From a bacterium (GTDB lineage Bacteria > Patescibacteriota > Andersenbacteria > UBA10190), in contig JAUYKA010000018.1 in assembly GCA_030698495.1 (NCBI GenBank), positions 1 through 57,310 on the forward strand: 57,310 nt of DNA, read 5' to 3'. Positions 9,145 through 17,311 of the stretch are shown here, piece after piece (the stretch's first letter is position 1; every line of letters starts with the position of its first letter). A program made the translations under genes and the position numbers. Under the pieces are notes generated by a model that did not search any database, was not told the origin of the DNA, and saw only the letters and a program-made list of their open reading frames with translations.

Positions 9145-9150
9145 TGGGGG
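9145..9150. repeat. Target-site duplication of the IS, left copy
   Basis: TGGGGG directly abuts the left inverted repeat and is repeated at 10134-10139 next to the right one. Confidence 0.75.
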
Positions 9151-9174
9151 GAGCTTGATGAAAAACTAACCTAA

Positions 9175-9195
9175 AGCACAAAAAGTGCTGTTTTT
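9175..9195 (+). terminator. Hairpin with T-run inside the IS left end
   Basis: AGCAC-AAAAA-GTGCT followed by GTTTTT, upstream of the transposase start. It may stop outside transcription from entering the transposase gene, as known for some IS elements. The stem is only 5 bp. Confidence 0.45.
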
Positions 9196-9242
9196 GGTAT
9201 GATAGATGTGCTAAACAAACTAACACCAAAACCAACACTTTT

Positions 9243-10118
9243 ATGTACTCTCAACATATTCCTACCTACGCTAGGTTTCAATGGATAAACAGTCGCAGAG
9301 TAATTTGTCTTTTAGAACAAGCGCTACCCTATGCCGGCACAGGGCGGCGGGGTCATAGCAAATCTTTGTTGTTCCGCTGGCTGATGTACAAACAAGTGAT
9401 GGGTTGCAGTTACCGCGATCTAGAGAGTATGAGCGGTGTGGATTTCACTACCTTTATCAAGTTTCGTGAGAAAATTAAACAGCAATGTTGGCTGGATAAT
9501 GTTTTTACTATCGTTGCCAAATCAGTGGTTAAAACAAGAAAATCACTCACGCTCATTACCGATTCTTCCTTTGTTGAACAGTATGCCAGACATAAAGAAA
9601 CAGGTGCTGAATATTCTGGCCACAAAGAGAAAACCGGCTTTAAACTGCATCAAATCATTGATTTCCGTACTCGTTTGCCGATGGCACAAGTTACTACAGG
9701 TGGCGCGAGAGCGGATGTGATACTAGCCCAACAGTTGGTGCAGAAATTACCTAAACGTTGGCCAGTGAAATCCTTTCTGGCCGACAAGGGTTACGATAGT
9801 AATGCCTTTGCGCAACAACTGCATCACAAATGGTTCGGCATCAAAGTTGGTATACCGGTCCGACGAACTGGTCAGGCTGCGAGAAAATCTAAGCGACAGG
9901 AGACGCCACTGAACAGACAGGCCAAAGAAGCTAATCGATGCCTTGATCTAAAGCTCTACAACAAACGCACCGAAGTTGAACGCTACTTTAGCCGTAAGAA
10001 ATATGTCTTCAATCTGGGCTGTGAACGTACATGTGGCATCGATAACTTTGATACTAATTGCTTAATGACATCTGTAATGGAACAGCTGGAGTACCTGGCA
10101 CGGCCGGGGTTAGGCTAG
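9243..10118 (+). CDS. DDE transposase of the IS4/IS5 superfamily
   Basis: 291 residues. The N-terminal part (about 30-80, RWLMYKQVMGCSYRDLE) is the helical region typical of IS5-like transposases. The likely triad is D107 (ITDSSF), D181 (ADKGYDS) and E246 (RTEVERYF). HKEKTGFKLHQIID is also conserved in the group. It lies entirely within the inverted repeats. No frameshift is needed, so it is probably active. Confidence 0.92.
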   Translation: MYSQHIPTYARFQWINSRRVICLLEQALPYAGTGRRGHSKSLLFRWLMYKQVMGCSYRDLESMSGVDFTTFIKFREKIKQQCWLDNVFTIVAKSVVKTRKSLTLITDSSFVEQYARHKETGAEYSGHKEKTGFKLHQIIDFRTRLPMAQVTTGGARADVILAQQLVQKLPKRWPVKSFLADKGYDSNAFAQQLHHKWFGIKVGIPVRRTGQAARKSKRQETPLNRQAKEANRCLDLKLYNKRTEVERYFSRKKYVFNLGCERTCGIDNFDTNCLMTSVMEQLEYLARPGLG

Positions 10119-10139
10119 TTTTTCATCAAGCTCTGGGGG

Positions 10140-10915
10140 AGAGAAGTACTCTTTTATCCGACCCAAGCATTACTATTAGAAAAATAGATCTATCGAGATA
10201 TACATATCCCCACAAAACAGGGGAGAGAACTGTGCCTAAACCAGATAGAAGAATAAAAAAATGAGATACAAATAATTGCGTAGGGAAAAGCAAATTGAGA
10301 AGTTGACATGAATATGAAAAATGTTCGTGTCCTGTGGATAACATAAGGGGGAACATGCTAAGTTCGCAAAAGGTACATTGTGCGACGCATATATATTCCT
10401 ATGCGTTATTACTCGCTGCGCTCCTTGATGCCCTCGCTCTTGTCCCGTCCCTGCCTGTCTTATGTCTACCCCCTACTACCGCTCCCCTAAATTTCCCGGA
10501 TTTTTACACTCGCTTCTTTTATAGTGTATATCAGTAAAAAAGTTTACCTTCTCTATCAGAAAAATTTTACGATCATGATTATAATTATGACGCATTTAAA
10601 TCGCTTGTAAGAGATCTTCAGTATTCAGATACCCTTAACTTCATTCAATTAGCACCAGCGTAATTATAGAGCACGCTTATATGCATACCCACCGCTTCTC
10701 TTCCTGGGCATTCATACAAAACAAACTTTAATAATAAGTATTAGCTCTCGCGTTTTTATTTTTTACACTACCTCTTAGCACGTTTGCACGCATTGTTTTT
10801 TGTCTTTTTTGCGTATTTAACTAAAATGTATCCAGATAAAACATCAGGCCAGACCCAAGAAGCGTCGCACAATATAAAGTAGTAAGCAGACAAGAATTAT
10901 ACTAAGCTACAATAT
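10140..10915. other. 776-bp gap without convincing genes
   Basis: AT-rich sequence between the IS and the next ORF. A 67-codon frame (10334-10537) has no SD and looks random. One perfect DnaA-box-like TGTGGATAA occurs near 10334, but no second box was found, so an origin is not supported. It may be decayed DNA near the IS. Confidence 0.5.
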
Positions 10916-11332
10916 ATGGCCAATACTCCCGAAGCGCCTCGTCAGAAATTTCTATTCAACACCGGCGACGGCGACGATAATGAACCAACTCCTATCCCCT
11001 CCTCGGAACCAACTTTAAAGGCTAAGGAACAATTATTATTGGATTTTTTAAATTTATTGCGCCATCAAGCGAAACGGTCGGAATGGGAAAACCTGCCCGA
11101 TCAAAAAAACAGAAACGCCGACTTGGCCAGGGCAGATCTCCAAGATAATAATAGCCGACCGACCAAAAAAAATATCAACGTCAACCACCATCCTTCTTCC
11201 AGTCTTTATGCTTCCCTGCTTAGAGAAGATCCCGCCACTATGTCCGAAGAAAGATATCGTGAACTTCAAGAAGAATTTAACTTCTTTCAGGATTTATTTA
11301 ACCACCAAAGAAAAAAGCCCCGGCCGCGCTAG
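10916..11332 (+). CDS. Hypothetical polar protein
   Basis: 138 residues, unrecognised. It is highly polar, with an acidic/Pro N-terminal region, a helical LLLDFLNLLRHQ segment and a C-terminal helix (SEERYRELQEEFNFFQDLF) ending in basic Pro/Arg residues. No signal peptide or membrane segment is seen. TATACT at 10896-10901 lies 14 nt before the ATG and could be a -10. Coding is supported by length and composition only. Confidence 0.55.
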   Translation: MANTPEAPRQKFLFNTGDGDDNEPTPIPSSEPTLKAKEQLLLDFLNLLRHQAKRSEWENLPDQKNRNADLARADLQDNNSRPTKKNINVNHHPSSSLYASLLREDPATMSEERYRELQEEFNFFQDLFNHQRKKPRPR

Positions 11333-11363
11333 CTCTCCCCTGCTCTGTCCCTTATATCAACAC

Positions 11364-11582
11364 TCAAACTAAATTAGCCGCTCGCCCCAACGCCCACAAC
11401 GCGCCCAAAATTACTACCGCCAGTAAAATCAGCAGAATAAACCACTTCAGGGTTTTAAAAATGAAGCGGGACATTAGCGCCGTTACTACCGTCGCGATAA
11501 TTCCAATCGCATACCATTTATATGGTCCCTCAATATCGGTGACAAAGCTAATCGCTTGTTTCAGTAATTCTTGTTGATCCAT
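11364..11582 (-). CDS. Small two-helix membrane protein
   Basis: 72 residues, with hydrophobic segments at about 22-40 and 46-66 and a charged N-terminus (MDQQELLKQ). It starts 9 nt after the stop of the 42-codon ORF, as the last gene of the M23 peptidase operon. Function is not recognised. Confidence 0.6.
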   Translation of the reverse strand: MDQQELLKQAISFVTDIEGPYKWYAIGIIATVVTALMSRFIFKTLKWFILLILLAVVILGALWALGRAANLV

Positions 11583-11591
11583 AAGCTTAAC

Positions 11592-11720
11592 TTATTCATG
11601 CCTGAATATTTCATGCCACAACAAACGCAGAATATAAAAGATCGCGTAAAAAGGACCCCAAAGCGGTACGAGAGACGTAACCACTCTATCAAATACCTTA
11701 TCCGGATCAAAGCGTGCCAT
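11592..11720 (-). CDS. 42-residue ORF coupled to the M23 peptidase gene (not in ORF track)
   Basis: The peptidase stop TAA and this ATG share one base (TAATG), so it is probably translated by reinitiation. It begins MARFDPDKVFDR and ends with an aromatic, hydrophobic stretch (LWGPFYAIFYILRLLWH), most likely one membrane helix. The next ORF follows closely. It is too short for the track but well supported by position. Confidence 0.65.
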   Translation of the reverse strand: MARFDPDKVFDRVVTSLVPLWGPFYAIFYILRLLWHEIFRHE

Positions 11721-12922
11721 TACAAATACTTACGCGCATTAACCGGCTGACCGTTTTCTCTCACCTCAAAATGCAAATGAGGTCCTGTGGAAAGTCCGGC
11801 GCCGTTCATTCCCGGTGCCCCGCCGGTATAGCCGATGACAGTACCCCTGGTTACCGTCTGACCTTCGCTAACCGCAAATCCGGATACGTGACCATATACC
11901 GTAGAAACATTACCTCCATGCAGTAACATAATATAGCTATACCCCGGTCCCTTGGCGTCATAAACCTTGGCCACATACCCGTCTGCGGGCGCTTTAATAG
12001 CCGTACCTACATATGCCGGAATATCCATGCCGCTATGGGGGCCGATTAAATAAGCGAATGGATAGTCCGTGCAGTGAAACTCGCAGGCAATGCCGAATTC
12101 CGGACTCACCGGCCAATCCATTATGCCCACGCTGGGTAAATTACCGTAGCCTTGCTTTTCCAGCTCTTCCCGTAGTTGCGCGTCAATCCGGCTCATTTCC
12201 GCTTGCGCCTGTTCATGGGTAGCCTGCGCTTCTTTTAGTAAAGACTGATATTGCTGTTCCTGCTGATTGGTTAAATCAAGAATCCTGGCCTTGGATTGCT
12301 TCTCGTCGCCAAGTTCCTTTTGCTCGCCCTCCTGTCTGGCACGCAGGGCATCCAGCGTTTGTTTAAAGTCATTCAAATCGCGCCGTTTGGCATCCAACTC
12401 ATCGCGCAACTGTTGAATAGCTACCAGCGTCTCCTGTCCCCTATTCTGCAACTCTTCAAAAGTTTGCGCCTCGTTTACCGCTTGGGAAAAAGTTTGATAT
12501 TTCAAAAATACCGTCACGGAAGATTGCTGATCCAGATCATGCATTTGCCTGATGTATCCCGCCAGGCGGTCTTTTTGAATTTTTATCTCCGCTTCCTTCT
12601 CGTCAATTTCCTGATTAACCTCGTCAATTTCCAGCGAAGTCTTTTCTATTTCCAGTAACGTTCGCGATAAACCCAGCTCCAGTTCGTTTATATTATCATC
12701 AAGAATCCCGATCTGATCCTGCAATGTGCGCGCTTCCTGTTTTTTTACCTGTACCTGTTCCTTGAATTGACTGATTTTATCTTCTGCCGCTTTTAACTCG
12801 TTCTTTTTAGCCTCCAGCTGCTGGCGCAGCTCGTCCACGCTATCCGCTGCCGCCAAGCGGGGAACAAGCGTAACTGCCGTTACTGCCGCTAAACAAAATA
12901 ACACGAAAAATACCCGCCTCAT
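11720..12922 (-). CDS. Secreted coiled-coil M23 peptidase (murein hydrolase or activator)
   Basis: A signal peptide (1-26), a long coiled coil (about 27-255) and a C-terminal LytM/M23 domain (about 285-400). Zinc ligands are visible in HSGMDIP and GPHLHFEVR, so the domain may be catalytic, unlike E. coli EnvC. The layout matches the EnvC and PcsB type that works with FtsEX at division; ftsEX is 19 kb away in this window. It sits between the 30- and 42-residue membrane ORFs in one operon. Confidence 0.9.
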   Translation of the reverse strand: MRRVFFVLFCLAAVTAVTLVPRLAAADSVDELRQQLEAKKNELKAAEDKISQFKEQVQVKKQEARTLQDQIGILDDNINELELGLSRTLLEIEKTSLEIDEVNQEIDEKEAEIKIQKDRLAGYIRQMHDLDQQSSVTVFLKYQTFSQAVNEAQTFEELQNRGQETLVAIQQLRDELDAKRRDLNDFKQTLDALRARQEGEQKELGDEKQSKARILDLTNQQEQQYQSLLKEAQATHEQAQAEMSRIDAQLREELEKQGYGNLPSVGIMDWPVSPEFGIACEFHCTDYPFAYLIGPHSGMDIPAYVGTAIKAPADGYVAKVYDAKGPGYSYIMLLHGGNVSTVYGHVSGFAVSEGQTVTRGTVIGYTGGAPGMNGAGLSTGPHLHFEVRENGQPVNARKYL

Positions 12923-12938
12923 GATATGAATTTATCGG

Positions 12939-13031
12939 TCAGGGTAAAAAAGCGAAAAAAACCATGCCCAAGGCGATTATGGCCGTAAGCACAATATAAG
13001 TGATGCGCTGCCAACGCTTTAAATGACTCAT
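12939..13031 (-). CDS. 30-residue single-pass membrane ORF (not in ORF track)
   Basis: Begins MSHLKRWQRIT (basic) and continues into one hydrophobic helix ending FFAFLP. It stops 16 nt before the M23 peptidase ATG. TATACT (13039-13044) ends 7 nt before the ATG, so a leaderless mRNA could start here and carry the whole M23 operon. Function is unknown. Confidence 0.55.
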   Translation of the reverse strand: MSHLKRWQRITYIVLTAIIALGMVFFAFLP

Positions 13032-13038
13032 AGCTTTA

Positions 13039-13044
13039 AGTATA
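13039..13044 (-). promoter_or_regulatory. -10-like box for the M23 operon
   Basis: TATACT on the minus strand, 7 nt before the ATG of the 30-residue ORF and just after gltX. No good -35 was found. Confidence 0.35.
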
Positions 13045-13049
13045 AATAA

Positions 13050-14399
13050 TTATACTCCTCTTGTTATCTTTTTAAACGCCCCATCCAGTCTTTCCAGCGT
13101 CCGAGCTTTCCCTAAAACTGCAGCCGTCTCAAACGGACCCGGCGAATTTTCCCGTCCTGTCAACGCTACCCGCAACGGCCACAACGTGTTGCCGCGCTTT
13201 AACCCCTTCTCTTCAACCCAACTCATTAGCGTGTCTTTTAAAGTTTGTTCCGTCCAGACATTATCACCTAATTCATCCAAAAAATCCTTTAACTGTCCGA
13301 TTATCTCTTTCGTTTCCTTCTCGTTACTGTCCCGCCACACCAGAAGACTTGGTGAATAATCACCCGGCCAGTCCGGACTAAAAAAAGACACTCCCGACGC
13401 CAGCTCTTCTAAGGTAGCCGCCCTGGCTTGCTCTACCGCTAAGGCGTCCCGCCAATACCGTTCGTCATCTATAATGTAACCCGCTTTTTTCAACCACGGA
13501 CGGGCTTTTTCCAGCAATTCCTCCCGCGTCAATTGCCGCAAATAATGTTTATTAAATGCCCCCAATTTTGTTTCATCAAAAATAGCCCCGCCTTTTTGTA
13601 CGCCCGCCAGTTCAAACTTTTCTCGAAGCTGGTCGTGGCTGAAAAACTCCTCGTCACTCTTGGGATTCCAACCCAGCAATGCCAAATAATTAAGCATAGC
13701 TTCCGGTAAAAACCCCCGATCACGATACGCCAGTAAGTTTACTTCACCGGTTCGTTTAGAAAGCTTACGTCTGCTTTTATCCAGCAATAAAGGTAAATGA
13801 GCATATTGCGGCATCGGCAAACCCAATGCCCGCTGCAGCAAAATATGCCGGGCGGTATTAGTCAAGTGATCTTCTCCTCGGATAACATGACTGATTGCTT
13901 GCGCCGCGTCATCTACAACCACCGCCAAATGAAAAACGGGATCGTCCAGAGAACGGGCAATCACAAAATCACCCCCCCATGTTTCTGGATTTACTGTAAC
14001 CTCTCCCCTTATTAAATCATTAAAAACGACATCTTCCGGCGGCACTCTCAGCCTGATCGCTTCACCATCTTCAACCGGATAAGCGCTGTCTTGTGCCAAT
14101 AATTTTTCCAAAGCACCCCGATACATTGCGCCGCGCTCCGATTGTCGGTATGGACCGAAATCGCCGCCGATATCCGGTCCTTCGTCCCAAGTCAAACCCA
14201 ACCAGCGCAGGCCGTCCAAAATTATCTGCTCATATTCTTTTTTGCTCCTTTCCCTATCGGTATCCTCAATTCTGACAATAAACTTGCCGCCCGTCTTACG
14301 GGCAAAAAGCTCGTTAAACAATGCTGTTCTGGCTGTGCCTATATGCATTAAGCCGGTTGGACTGGGAGCGATTCTCGTGCGAATCATTTTATCATCCAT
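13050..14399 (-). CDS. gltX: Glutamate--tRNA ligase (class I)
   Basis: Attaches glutamate to tRNA-Glu. In lineages without GlnRS it also charges tRNA-Gln, which is then amidated by GatCAB; no glnS is seen here. It contains PSPTGLMHIGTARTALFN (HIGH region) and RRKLSKRTGEV (KMSKS). The 449 residues are slightly shorter than the 470-500 common elsewhere. It overlaps the upstream NUDIX ORF by 8 nt, implying translational coupling. Confidence 0.95.
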   Translation of the reverse strand: MDDKMIRTRIAPSPTGLMHIGTARTALFNELFARKTGGKFIVRIEDTDRERSKKEYEQIILDGLRWLGLTWDEGPDIGGDFGPYRQSERGAMYRGALEKLLAQDSAYPVEDGEAIRLRVPPEDVVFNDLIRGEVTVNPETWGGDFVIARSLDDPVFHLAVVVDDAAQAISHVIRGEDHLTNTARHILLQRALGLPMPQYAHLPLLLDKSRRKLSKRTGEVNLLAYRDRGFLPEAMLNYLALLGWNPKSDEEFFSHDQLREKFELAGVQKGGAIFDETKLGAFNKHYLRQLTREELLEKARPWLKKAGYIIDDERYWRDALAVEQARAATLEELASGVSFFSPDWPGDYSPSLLVWRDSNEKETKEIIGQLKDFLDELGDNVWTEQTLKDTLMSWVEEKGLKRGNTLWPLRVALTGRENSPGPFETAAVLGKARTLERLDGAFKKITRGV

Positions 14400-14982
14400 A
14401 CAAAAGTTTTTTTAAAGCCTGCTTCTTGGTTGCGTCAATCTGCGCTTCCAGTAATTTTATTCGCAGCATCCAGTCGCGCAATTTTATATTTTGTCCAAGT
14501 TGTAAAAACTCATCAAAACTGAATCGTACCGGAGATATTCTTTCCCCTGCTTCTAATTTGGGCTGCGTTACTTGTCTTACATCTCTGCCGACAAAAGCAT
14601 GTGTCAGCATATCCATCTTGGCGGAAGGACGATAAGAATGCCAATGAATTAAACTGCCCGCTTCGTAACCAGTTTCTTCTTTAAACTCTCGTGCCGCCGC
14701 TTGGTTTGGCTCCTCCCCCTCATCCACTCCCCCTCCCGCCGGCGTCAGTACTACCCCCCTATCCGGCTGCTCATCCTCAACTAATAAAACCCTTCCGTCC
14801 GGCTCCACGCCGATTACGTAAGCATAATCCTTGCGGGACATGCGCTCGAAAATATCTCTGCTACCGTCATAACACTCTTGCTCCCACTGCCAAACCGAGA
14901 CGGTTTTGCCGTGAAAAACCCGGTGCGCGTCAGACGGTATCGGTTTTACGCCAAAATCATTAATAGGCTGCAATTTAGTCAT
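14392..14982 (-). CDS. NUDIX hydrolase (ADP-ribose pyrophosphatase-like)
   Basis: The full Nudix box GX5EX7REUXEEXGU is present (GGGVDEGEEPNQAAAREFKEETGYE), which binds Mg and cleaves nucleoside diphosphates linked to another group. The track start is a TTG at 15012 inside a terminator hairpin; the in-frame ATG at 14982 is more likely. About 196 residues. Substrate is not determined; the layout resembles ADP-ribose pyrophosphatases. It overlaps gltX by 8 nt. Confidence 0.85.
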   Translation of the reverse strand: MTKLQPINDFGVKPIPSDAHRVFHGKTVSVWQWEQECYDGSRDIFERMSRKDYAYVIGVEPDGRVLLVEDEQPDRGVVLTPAGGGVDEGEEPNQAAAREFKEETGYEAGSLIHWHSYRPSAKMDMLTHAFVGRDVRQVTQPKLEAGERISPVRFSFDEFLQLGQNIKLRDWMLRIKLLEAQIDATKKQALKKLLYG

Positions 14983-15013
14983 ATTGCCATCATAGTGCCA
15001 ATACCCCCTCAAC

Positions 15014-15042
15014 GCAAAAACCCGCTGAATGCGGGTTTTTGC
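15014..15042 (-). terminator. Intrinsic terminator after the 15060 gene
   Basis: GCAAAAACCCGC and GCGGGTTTTTGC form a 12-bp stem around a 5-nt loop, directly downstream of the 15060-15662 gene and upstream of the NUDIX gene. Confidence 0.8.
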
Positions 15043-15059
15043 GATTACTCTTGCCGATT

Positions 15060-15662
15060 CTAGATAAACACGTAAGTGTACTGACTCAAATTCTGTAACT
15101 GCGCACTATTCAGATTTCCAGCCTCGTTTACCGCTTGAGCAGTCAAATCATAAGGTATTGTCATCGTTTGCCCCAGCGCCAGCGGCTGTGAACTCAAATT
15201 TTTGCGAATATAATCTTCTATATATATTCGGTGCTCGTTAGTAACATCATAACCGGCGGAATTTTCACTTAACCAGCGAGTCGTTGCCCGACGAGCCAGG
15301 TTTGTTACTCCATCTCCCGCTTGAGCTACTTCCGCGTAACCTTGGTCGTTTCGAGTGGCCTCTGGTAATTGCTGACTTTCCTGCGCCAACTGTTGAGGCG
15401 ATACCGATTCCATTGCTACCACCGCCGGCTCTTCGCCTGTCGTCTCTTCGCCGGTCGTCGCCTCGCTCTGTTCGTTCGTTTGCTCGCTGGCCACCTCCTC
15501 GTCAGTCGCCTGCTGGTCACTGGTATCACTTTGTTTATTTCCGGAGAAAGCGTAAACTGCCGCGGCCACAATCAGAATAATAATCAGCGCTGAAACCGTC
15601 CGCGGTGATTCTTTAATTCTCTCCACTAGACCCTTTGGCTCTACTTCATAATCTTCAGCCAT
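15060..15662 (-). CDS. Single-pass membrane protein with extracellular domain
   Basis: A cytoplasmic basic segment, one membrane helix (about 24-42), a long acidic Glu/Thr/Gln linker (EEVASEQTNEQSEATTGEE) and a C-terminal domain of about 90 residues (LARRATTRWLSE...LALGQTMTIPYDL). The end is reminiscent of peptidoglycan-binding repeats of the LysM type, but I cannot confirm this. AAGGAGG abuts the track's GTG at 15674 and lies 11 nt before the ATG at 15662, which decides the start. Confidence 0.7.
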   Translation of the reverse strand: MAEDYEVEPKGLVERIKESPRTVSALIIILIVAAAVYAFSGNKQSDTSDQQATDEEVASEQTNEQSEATTGEETTGEEPAVVAMESVSPQQLAQESQQLPEATRNDQGYAEVAQAGDGVTNLARRATTRWLSENSAGYDVTNEHRIYIEDYIRKNLSSQPLALGQTMTIPYDLTAQAVNEAGNLNSAQLQNLSQYTYVFI

Positions 15663-15808
15663 AGCCCGACTCACCTCCTTCTTGTGATAAAATCCGGTAG
15701 CATAAAAAATCGACCATCATTTCACCCTATGTGGACAAAGCATTACCGTCAATCAAGGCCAGTTGTGCAAAAATCGATTATACCGCTTAACAAAGCAAAT
15801 ACAACAAT

Positions 15809-16612
15809 TTAAATCGCCTCGCTACTTTTCTGTTTTTGTTTATTGATTAACAAAGGAAACAAAACAGTCGCGCGCCAAATCCTTGGTAATCTTGCCGGCT
15901 CAAGCACTAACCGCCACAGCCACTCCGCGTTGAGGCGGCGAAATATATACGGCGCGCGCGGCTTTTCTTCCCCGATAATCGCGAACGCTCCGCCAACGCC
16001 TACGGCCACCCTAACTCCGCTTAAGGCGTTCCTGTTATTCTCCAACCATACGGTTTGCTTAGGCGCGCCGTAAGCTACCAATAACACTGCCGGCCTATTA
16101 TCTCTAATCGTCTGTAGAACATGTTCTGGACCATTTATATCATAACGGTGTGGCTTGGCGGTAACAATTTTCAAAGAGGGAAATTTGCGTCGCAATACCG
16201 TCGCTGTCTTATCGATCTGATGGCCTGTTCCCCCCACTAATCCCAAACCCATATTTTTTTTAGCGCAAAGCTTGGCTAACTTTATTACCAACTCAACCCC
16301 CGTCACTCTTTCCGCACTGACAAACGGAAACGCTAATAGACTGGGCCACAGCGACCAAAATTGCGAACGAATATACCACCGCGCCCAAATTAGACCCGCC
16401 CCGTCGGGAACACGCAAATCCGCTCCGGCAACCGCCGCGGCAAACTTCCGGTCCCGCTCGGCCAGCATAACCATTTCCGGATTTAATGTCACCACATGGT
16501 GTAACTTGTCCTTTTCCAGCCAACTTTCAGCCAAAGCTAAAAAATCAGGCAGGCGCATAAAATCGCATTTAGTCTGACCCAGGAATAAACTTTCAATTCT
16601 CTCCATATTCAA
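15809..16612 (-). CDS. WecG/TagA/CpsF family glycosyltransferase
   Basis: Transfers a sugar such as N-acetylmannosamine(uronic acid) to a lipid-linked acceptor in surface polymer synthesis. Family blocks are visible: VTLNPEMVMLAERD, RVPDGAGLIWAR, LVGGTGHQIDKT, GAPKQTVWLENN and VGVGGAFAIIGEEKPRAP. 267 residues. It starts 3 nt after the thpR stop. The nucleotide-sugar dehydrogenase at 44.2 kb could act in the same surface-glycan pathway. Confidence 0.9.
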   Translation of the reverse strand: MNMERIESLFLGQTKCDFMRLPDFLALAESWLEKDKLHHVVTLNPEMVMLAERDRKFAAAVAGADLRVPDGAGLIWARWYIRSQFWSLWPSLLAFPFVSAERVTGVELVIKLAKLCAKKNMGLGLVGGTGHQIDKTATVLRRKFPSLKIVTAKPHRYDINGPEHVLQTIRDNRPAVLLVAYGAPKQTVWLENNRNALSGVRVAVGVGGAFAIIGEEKPRAPYIFRRLNAEWLWRLVLEPARLPRIWRATVLFPLLINKQKQKSSEAI

Positions 16613-16615
16613 GGG

Positions 16616-17191
16616 CTAATCGGATAATAATATTGTTCCCAACACCTCATATACGGACCCGCCTGGTGTTAAGCAACTGCGGTAAATTTTAGCCTCCTTA
16701 ACCGCAAAGTTAACCATTGCCGGTTCGTCGGCTAAACCTATGCCTCCCGCCATGCCAAAAAGATCCGCCACATGAATATGCGGTACATACTGGCGTTGTC
16801 TGATTTTACCCAGATCCGGAAAACGCATTGTTCCCAACCGGTCGAAAATCTGATCCCGAATACCTGTTAACACCGTTGCCGGATCAACATACGCCCATAA
16901 CTGCGATCGCTGTAACCCCCGCCCCACATGGTTAACTCTAATAGTCGGTACAAAACCTTGCCGCATGTTTCTTGTTAACCGCGACAAATATTGTTTTGGG
17001 TTCTCCACTTCTCCCAACCAAGCCAGCGTCACGTGCCATTTATTGTCAGGCGTAACTTGTTTAATATACTGCGGATACTCACCCAACGACCGTCTGATAA
17101 TCCTTACAGCTGTTTCCGGTACATCTACAGCCACAAAAACTCTCTCATTGGCTACTACAGGGGTTTTAATCCCCATTATAAGATCCTTCAT
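16616..17191 (-). CDS. thpR: RNA 2',3'-cyclic phosphodiesterase (2H family) with one altered motif
   Basis: A 2H phosphoesterase-fold protein, 191 residues. The first HxTx motif is intact (WHVTLAWLG). The second reads PHIHVADLF, with Thr replaced by His, which may reduce or change activity. The N-terminus may begin at the track start or at the nearby MGIKTP. It is probably co-transcribed with the glycosyltransferase downstream. Confidence 0.75.
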   Translation of the reverse strand: MKDLIMGIKTPVVANERVFVAVDVPETAVRIIRRSLGEYPQYIKQVTPDNKWHVTLAWLGEVENPKQYLSRLTRNMRQGFVPTIRVNHVGRGLQRSQLWAYVDPATVLTGIRDQIFDRLGTMRFPDLGKIRQRQYVPHIHVADLFGMAGGIGLADEPAMVNFAVKEAKIYRSCLTPGGSVYEVLGTILLSD

Positions 17192-17311
17192 AATATGTTT
17201 CTACTGTAGGCAATGTCTTCTCAATCAGCAAGGCCTCCCTAATTTGTAGTCCTCTGCTGTCCCGTAAGCTTATGCTACAATAACCCTATTATATTCTTAG
17301 GGGGATTTTTC

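Larger units (their letters stand above)
9151..10133 (+). mobile_element. Complete insertion sequence (IS4/IS5-superfamily DDE)
   Basis: A 983-bp element. The terminal inverted repeats are 24 bp with one mismatch: left GAGCTTGATGAAAAACTAAC... at 9151-9174, right complementary copy at 10110-10133. TGGGGG direct repeats flank it, consistent with a 6-bp target duplication. One transposase ORF fills it, and its stop codon lies inside the right repeat. A terminator-like hairpin sits just inside the left end. The intact ORF and repeats suggest recent insertion. Confidence 0.92.

Noticed and set aside
10334-10341. DnaA-box-like TGTGGATAA as a sign of an origin
   Set aside because: Only one box was found, without a cluster, an AT-rich unwinding element next to it, or dnaA/dnaN genes nearby.
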